Origin: Treponema sp.
GTDB taxonomy: Bacteria; Spirochaetota; Spirochaetia; Treponematales; Treponemataceae
DNA length: 35,540 bases
Direction of reading: 5' to 3'
NCBI GenBank assembly: GCA_017962415.1
Contig: JAGCVK010000036.1
Location: 1 to 35,540, forward strand
The translations under genes and the position numbers were made by a program. This document shows positions 32,007-35,540 of this stretch, one piece after another. Numbering within the stretch: the stretch's first letter is position 1; every line of letters begins with the position of its first letter. The notes below the pieces were generated by a model. The model saw only the letters and a program-made list of their open reading frames with translations, was not told the DNA's origin and did not search any database.

Positions 32007-32570
32007 TTATAACTCAAGCGAAACCGCAGGTTCCCAGCGGCCGCCGTTTCGCTCAAAAATCGTAATATTATCAACAGAAAAATTTTCTACAAGATTCAGT
32101 TCATTCATAATTTGAATTGCGTCTTTAGTTACTCCAGCCGGAATATCTCTGTTACTTACCGTTAGATGTGGCGTAAACGGGCGTGAATCTTTTTTAGTGC
32201 AACCAGGAACGGCTTTACTTACCGCAGAATAAACTGCGTCGCGCAAAACTGTCCATTTTTCATCTTGCTCAACCTTTGCAAAAAGAGTGCGGTCGCCAAA
32301 AGCATCAAAATTATTTACTTTTGCCGAAAAACTAAAATTTTTTGGTAAAACGTCTTTTTCAATTGCGCTCACCAAATCTTCTGTTGAAAAATCATCAGAA
32401 AGTTTAAAAGGCGGAATTAAAGTAATATGAATCGGCGTTGCATGGCCGCTTTTGCAACCGTAAGCCTCTTTCATATAACGGCGGCAATCCTGGAGAGTTA
32501 AGCTCAAATCTTCTGGCGCAAGAACTCCAATAAAATGAGTCTGCTGTATAAAATTTTGTGATTTTTTCAT
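32007..32570 (-). CDS. 2H phosphoesterase / 2'-5' RNA ligase family (ThpR-like)
   Basis: A 187-residue cytoplasmic protein with two H-x-T motifs, HIT (48-50, in PIHITLIPPFK) and HLT (135-137, in FTPHLTVSN), the signature of the 2H superfamily that includes bacterial ThpR/LigT. Known members are RNA 2',3'-cyclic phosphodiesterases and 2'-5' RNA ligases. Length and spacing fit. It lies ten bases after the DUF3795 gene and no clear ribosome-binding site is present, so coupled translation is likely. Physiological substrate is unknown. Confidence 0.87.
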   Translation of the reverse strand: MKKSQNFIQQTHFIGVLAPEDLSLTLQDCRRYMKEAYGCKSGHATPIHITLIPPFKLSDDFSTEDLVSAIEKDVLPKNFSFSAKVNNFDAFGDRTLFAKVEQDEKWTVLRDAVYSAVSKAVPGCTKKDSRPFTPHLTVSNRDIPAGVTKDAIQIMNELNLVENFSVDNITIFERNGGRWEPAVSLEL

Positions 32571-32580
32571 ATTCGTAAAA

Positions 32581-32925
32581 TTATTGCCCGCTTTGATCTT
32601 TTAACCGGCGGAGCGCGTCTGTATTATTTTTTAAGATTTCATTAACTTTCTGGCAATCGGCCATTTTTGCGCAAAATCCGCAAGTTTCAAGATTTTTTGC
32701 TTTTGCGCATTGCCTTATTGAACACATTGTATCGCAAAAAGGGGTTTTTACACCTTCCATTCGGCAGCCAACGCAATTAATCATTTTTGCGGTAATTTCC
32801 ACGCCATTTAATTTTGACCACTTTTTTGCAACTTTGTCGCGAAGCTCATCATCATTTTTAATTGTAGCAAGCCGGGCTTCACAAGTTTCGCAGTTTAACC
32901 CACAATAAGCAATATAATAATTCAT
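32581..32925 (-). CDS. DUF3795 family cysteine-rich protein
   Basis: A 114-residue protein with 11 cysteines, beginning YIAYCGLNCETCEARLAT, the hallmark of DUF3795. Cys8, 12 and 15 are followed by CVGC (51-54), CDTMC (64-68), C73, CGFC (82-85) and C91, suggesting bound zinc or an iron-sulfur cluster. The function is unknown. The start at 32925 is chosen over a TTG at 32955 because the family begins here. TGCTATAAT ends six bases before the ATG and there is no ribosome-binding site, so the message is probably leaderless. The 2H phosphoesterase gene follows. Confidence 0.83.
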   Translation of the reverse strand: MNYYIAYCGLNCETCEARLATIKNDDELRDKVAKKWSKLNGVEITAKMINCVGCRMEGVKTPFCDTMCSIRQCAKAKNLETCGFCAKMADCQKVNEILKNNTDALRRLKDQSGQ

Positions 32926-32931
32926 AATTTG

Positions 32932-32940
32932 ATTATAGCA
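32932..32940 (-). promoter_or_regulatory. extended -10 promoter placed for a leaderless DUF3795 transcript
   Basis: Minus strand reads TGCTATAAT, an extended -10 (TGn plus perfect TATAAT), followed by six bases and the ATG. No good -35 is seen at 16-18 bases, as expected for an extended -10 promoter. Confidence 0.5.
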
Positions 32941-32969
32941 GAGAATTTCATTCAAAGACAGAAAATTAT

Positions 32970-34295
32970 CTAAAATTTGATTTTCAAAAATCTTATAAAA
33001 TTAATTACTGCGCGAACAGCTTCATCAAGCAAAACTGCAACAAAAACGCCAAGCATTCCAAATTTTAACACAAAAACAAAAAATGCCGAAAGACAGATTA
33101 CGCCAACAGTTCCCAGAATCTGAGTAATAAGCATCCATTTTGTATCGCCGTAACCGCGAATTCCGCTTCCAATAATTATGTTGCCAGATTTTCCAAACAG
33201 ATTTGCAGCTACTAAAATGATGTAAATTACAGACATTTCTATAACAGCTTTATCTGTTGTAAACAGGCTCAAAGTTAAGCGCGGGAAAATCGAAACAAAA
33301 ATCAAAGCAAAAGCTGCAACTAAAAACGACCATTTTACCGCAGTTTTTACAACCGCGCGGTACAATTTTAAGTCTTTTGCGCCAGTTGCTTCGCCAGTAA
33401 CAGTTAAAGTGCCGTTTCCAAGCGCTCCAATAATCACAACAAAAAGAATCTCTACGGTAAAAACCATAGAATAAATTCCCGCTGCTGTTTCGTTTATTGT
33501 ATTTAATATTCTGATTATACAAAGATTTCCGGCATTCCAAAGCAAATCTTCAAGCGCAGTATTTACGCCAAGCTTTATAGAACGAAAATACGGCGCAAGT
33601 TTTGCCTGCATTATTGTTTTTAGACTTGGATTTGTAAAAAACTTTTTTCGCTTTGAAATTATCACATACATCAAATAAAATCCGCCAATGTATTCTGCAA
33701 TTGTTGTTCCAAGCGCGGCGCCTGCAATTTCCATTCGCGGAAATCCGAGTTTTCCAAAAATCAAAACGTAATCTAAAAAAATATTTAAAACCGAGCGGAT
33801 AATTCCATAAGCTACAAGCGGTTTTGTGTAATTTGATGTTTGAAACACAACCGAATAAGAAGCCCAAAGTCCGATTATCAAAAAAACAGGCGAATAAATT
33901 CTTGTGTAAGTAACGCAAAGTTTCATTACATTTTGAGAAACGCCCATAATTCTAAAAACTAACGGCGAAAAAAACAGCCAAAAAAAGAACAAAAGAATCG
34001 GAAGCACATTATGAAACTTAATCATAGAAGCCGCATAAGACTTTGCTTTTTCAATATCTTTTTCACCAACCGACTGGCTGATTAAAATTGAAGCGCCCAT
34101 TGAAAGTGAAAATACAAACGAAATTGTTGTCCAAAGCGGAGCTGTAGCATTTCCAACTGCGCTCATATAAAGAATGTCCAATCGACCTAAAAATATTCGG
34201 TCGATAAACATTTGAATTTGAGAAATTAAATTACTAAGCATGATCGGAACAAAAATCCGAACGAGCTTATTTTTATATTCTGTTTTAAAAAGCAT
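32970..34295 (-). CDS. MATE-family multidrug/metabolite efflux transporter
   Basis: A 441-residue inner-membrane protein with 12 predicted helices in two related halves, the MATE layout. Family features include the N-terminal IFVPIMLSNLISQIQMFIDRIFLGR, SQSVGEKDIEKAK after helix 2, and the second-half GALGNGTLTVTGEATGAKD. It probably exports cationic or other small molecules using Na+ or H+ gradients. Substrates cannot be predicted. It starts seven bases beyond the ffh stop and no well-spaced ribosome-binding site is seen; GATAAT overlapping the ffh stop is six bases before its ATG. Cotranscription with ffh is likely. Confidence 0.9.
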   Translation of the reverse strand: MLFKTEYKNKLVRIFVPIMLSNLISQIQMFIDRIFLGRLDILYMSAVGNATAPLWTTISFVFSLSMGASILISQSVGEKDIEKAKSYAASMIKFHNVLPILLFFFWLFFSPLVFRIMGVSQNVMKLCVTYTRIYSPVFLIIGLWASYSVVFQTSNYTKPLVAYGIIRSVLNIFLDYVLIFGKLGFPRMEIAGAALGTTIAEYIGGFYLMYVIISKRKKFFTNPSLKTIMQAKLAPYFRSIKLGVNTALEDLLWNAGNLCIIRILNTINETAAGIYSMVFTVEILFVVIIGALGNGTLTVTGEATGAKDLKLYRAVVKTAVKWSFLVAAFALIFVSIFPRLTLSLFTTDKAVIEMSVIYIILVAANLFGKSGNIIIGSGIRGYGDTKWMLITQILGTVGVICLSAFFVFVLKFGMLGVFVAVLLDEAVRAVINFIRFLKIKF

Positions 34296-34302
34296 AAATT
34301 GA

Positions 34303-35540
34303 TTATCTGAATCTCTTAGCCATATCCATGAGCTTTTTCATATCCATGCCTTTGAGTGCACTTGGGTCTAAACCACCAAGCCCGCCGGCACCGCCCATTC
34401 CACCAGCTCCACCCATCATACTTGGGTCTAAGCCAAGCTGATTCATCATGCGGCCCTGCATACCTTTGTTGCGGCTAACCTTTTTCATCATGAGCTTTGT
34501 TTTTTCAAACTGCTTAAGAAGTTTATTTACGTCTGCAACTGAAGTTCCACTACCCTTTGCAATTCGCTTGCGGCGGCTAGGACCAATAATAAGATGATTC
34601 AATCGCTCTTTGTAAGTCATACTTTGAATGATAGCTTCGTTTTTCTTCATGCTGGAAAGATCCATTTGCGAAGCGTCCATTCCGCTCATTCCAGGAATCA
34701 TATCAATAAGCGACTGCATACTTCCCATTTTTTTAACCTGCTGGAATTGCTCAAGATAATCCTGCAATGTAAACTCATTGCGCTGAAGTTTCTTTTGCAT
34801 TTTAAGTGCAGCTTCGGCGTCAACAGTTTCCTGAGCTTTTTCAACGAGGGAAACAACATCGCCCATACCAAGAATACGCGAAGCAATTCGTTCCGGGTGG
34901 AACACTTCAAAGTCTTCTGTTTTTTCACCGGTACCAATAAATAAAATTGGCTTTCCTGTGATTGTTTTAAGAGAAAGAGCCGCACCACCGCGTGCATCTG
35001 AGTCGAACTTTGTAAGAATTACACCGGTAAGACCAAGCTGCTCGTCAAAAGTCTTTGCAATATCAACTGCATTCTGACCTGTCATTGCGTCGGCAACAAG
35101 AAGTACTTCTACAGGGCCAGTTGCCTTTTTGATTTTTACGAGCTCGGCCATCATTTCTTCATCAATCTGAAGACGACCGGCAGTATCAACGATTATTGTA
35201 TCGTAGCCGTTTTTGCGAGCAAAAGAAATTGCGTCTTCTGCGTTGCGAACAGCATTTTTAGAATCTTCTTTGTAAACTGGAACACCGATTTTTTCACCAA
35301 GCTGAGAAAGCTGTTCTACAGCGGCAGGACGTACAAGGTCACAGGCTGCAAGAAGCGGTTTTCTACCCTCTTTTAAAAGGCGGGCTGCAAGTTTATGCGC
35401 AGCAGTAGTTTTACCCGCACCCTGAAGACCGAGCATCAAAATTACAGACTGAGTATCAGGCCCTTTGAGATGCAAATCAACTTTAGTATCTCCGAGCATT
35501 GAAACCATCTTGTCGTAGATGATTTTTGTAAACTGCTGGC
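34303..35540 (-). CDS. ffh: signal recognition particle GTPase Ffh (5' end beyond window)
   Basis: Ffh (SRP54) binds signal sequences and 4.5S RNA and docks on FtsY to deliver proteins to the Sec/YidC machinery. The frame is open to the right edge, reading QQFTKIIYDKMVSMLGD, so about 90 N-domain residues are missing. The G domain shows LGLQGAGKTT (P-loop), DTAGR, TKFDSDARGG and GTGEKTEDFE. The methionine-rich M domain includes SGMDASQMDL, GPSRRKRIAKGSGTS (RNA-binding) and a Gly/Met tail GGMGGAGG, ending KKLMDMAKRFR. All core motifs are intact. MATE follows downstream. Confidence 0.96.
   Translation of the reverse strand, partial: QQFTKIIYDKMVSMLGDTKVDLHLKGPDTQSVILMLGLQGAGKTTAAHKLAARLLKEGRKPLLAACDLVRPAAVEQLSQLGEKIGVPVYKEDSKNAVRNAEDAISFARKNGYDTIIVDTAGRLQIDEEMMAELVKIKKATGPVEVLLVADAMTGQNAVDIAKTFDEQLGLTGVILTKFDSDARGGAALSLKTITGKPILFIGTGEKTEDFEVFHPERIASRILGMGDVVSLVEKAQETVDAEAALKMQKKLQRNEFTLQDYLEQFQQVKKMGSMQSLIDMIPGMSGMDASQMDLSSMKKNEAIIQSMTYKERLNHLIIGPSRRKRIAKGSGTSVADVNKLLKQFEKTKLMMKKVSRNKGMQGRMMNQLGLDPSMMGGAGGMGGAGGLGGLDPSALKGMDMKKLMDMAKRFR

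Noticed and set aside
1..35540. CRISPR array, insertion sequence, prophage, rRNA or toxin-antitoxin pair
   Set aside because: No regularly spaced repeats, transposase or integrase motifs, phage genes, rRNA sequence or convincing toxin-antitoxin pair were seen.

Overview
This window looks like chromosome from a fermentative, host- or sediment-associated treponeme (Spirochaetes). The DNA is AT-rich. Several long proteins look spirochete-specific: a FlcA-like periplasmic flagellar collar protein with an acidic N-terminus, a membrane anchor and TPRs, a DUF2259-type secreted protein, and two unrecognised proteins of 640-650 residues. Pyruvate formate-lyase fits an anaerobic sugar fermenter. I see no rRNA, tRNA, CRISPR array, insertion sequence or prophage. 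The genus is inferred from gene content, not from a marker gene.

Layout. 1-3021 (minus): pyruvate formate-lyase (cut by the left edge), a small outer-membrane barrel protein and a beta-CASP metallo-beta-lactamase RNase. 3131-6159 (plus): a DUF2804 protein and a 650-residue protein of unknown function. 6161-6997 (minus): pyridoxal/pyridoxamine kinase. 7156-8328 (plus): a COG0523/CobW GTPase with a long His-rich loop, closed by a strong terminator. 8461-10296 (minus): a compact operon of a degenerate GspE/PilT-like ATPase and two small unknown proteins. 10688-15896 (plus): a near-consensus promoter and repeat-rich operator drive PadR, a six-helix HAAS-type membrane protein, a DUF4097 beta-repeat protein and a secreted HExxH metallopeptidase; hisC and a metallophosphoesterase follow. 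15971-16909 (plus): a secreted SUMF1-fold protein. 16929-18173 (minus): a CorA-type Mg2+ channel with a leader carrying a 23-codon upstream ORF and competing hairpins. 18259-20808 (plus): a 640-residue unknown protein and an SSB. 20958-25412 (minus): a large U32 protein, a lamin-tail/Ig-like lipoprotein and a DUF2259 protein. 25562-26377 (plus): a polytopic membrane protein. 26402-31065 (minus): FlcA-like protein and a polyprenol/diacylglycerol kinase-type protein. 31275-32000 (plus): a secreted glycogen-binding-domain protein. 32007-35540 (minus): a 2H phosphoesterase, a DUF3795 protein, a MATE transporter and Ffh (cut by the right edge).

Three regulatory observations stand out. (1) The corA leader has the layout of a leader-peptide attenuator, like corL/mgtL of enterobacteria. 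(2) A roughly 40-bp element recurs three times, each copy pointing toward a gene: the GspE-like ATPase operon, ssb and the lamin-tail lipoprotein. This would fit a DNA-uptake regulon. (3) Several genes without a Shine-Dalgarno sequence have a -10-like hexamer exactly six bases before the ATG, which suggests leaderless transcripts. All three are inferences from sequence and need transcript mapping and genome-wide motif searches.
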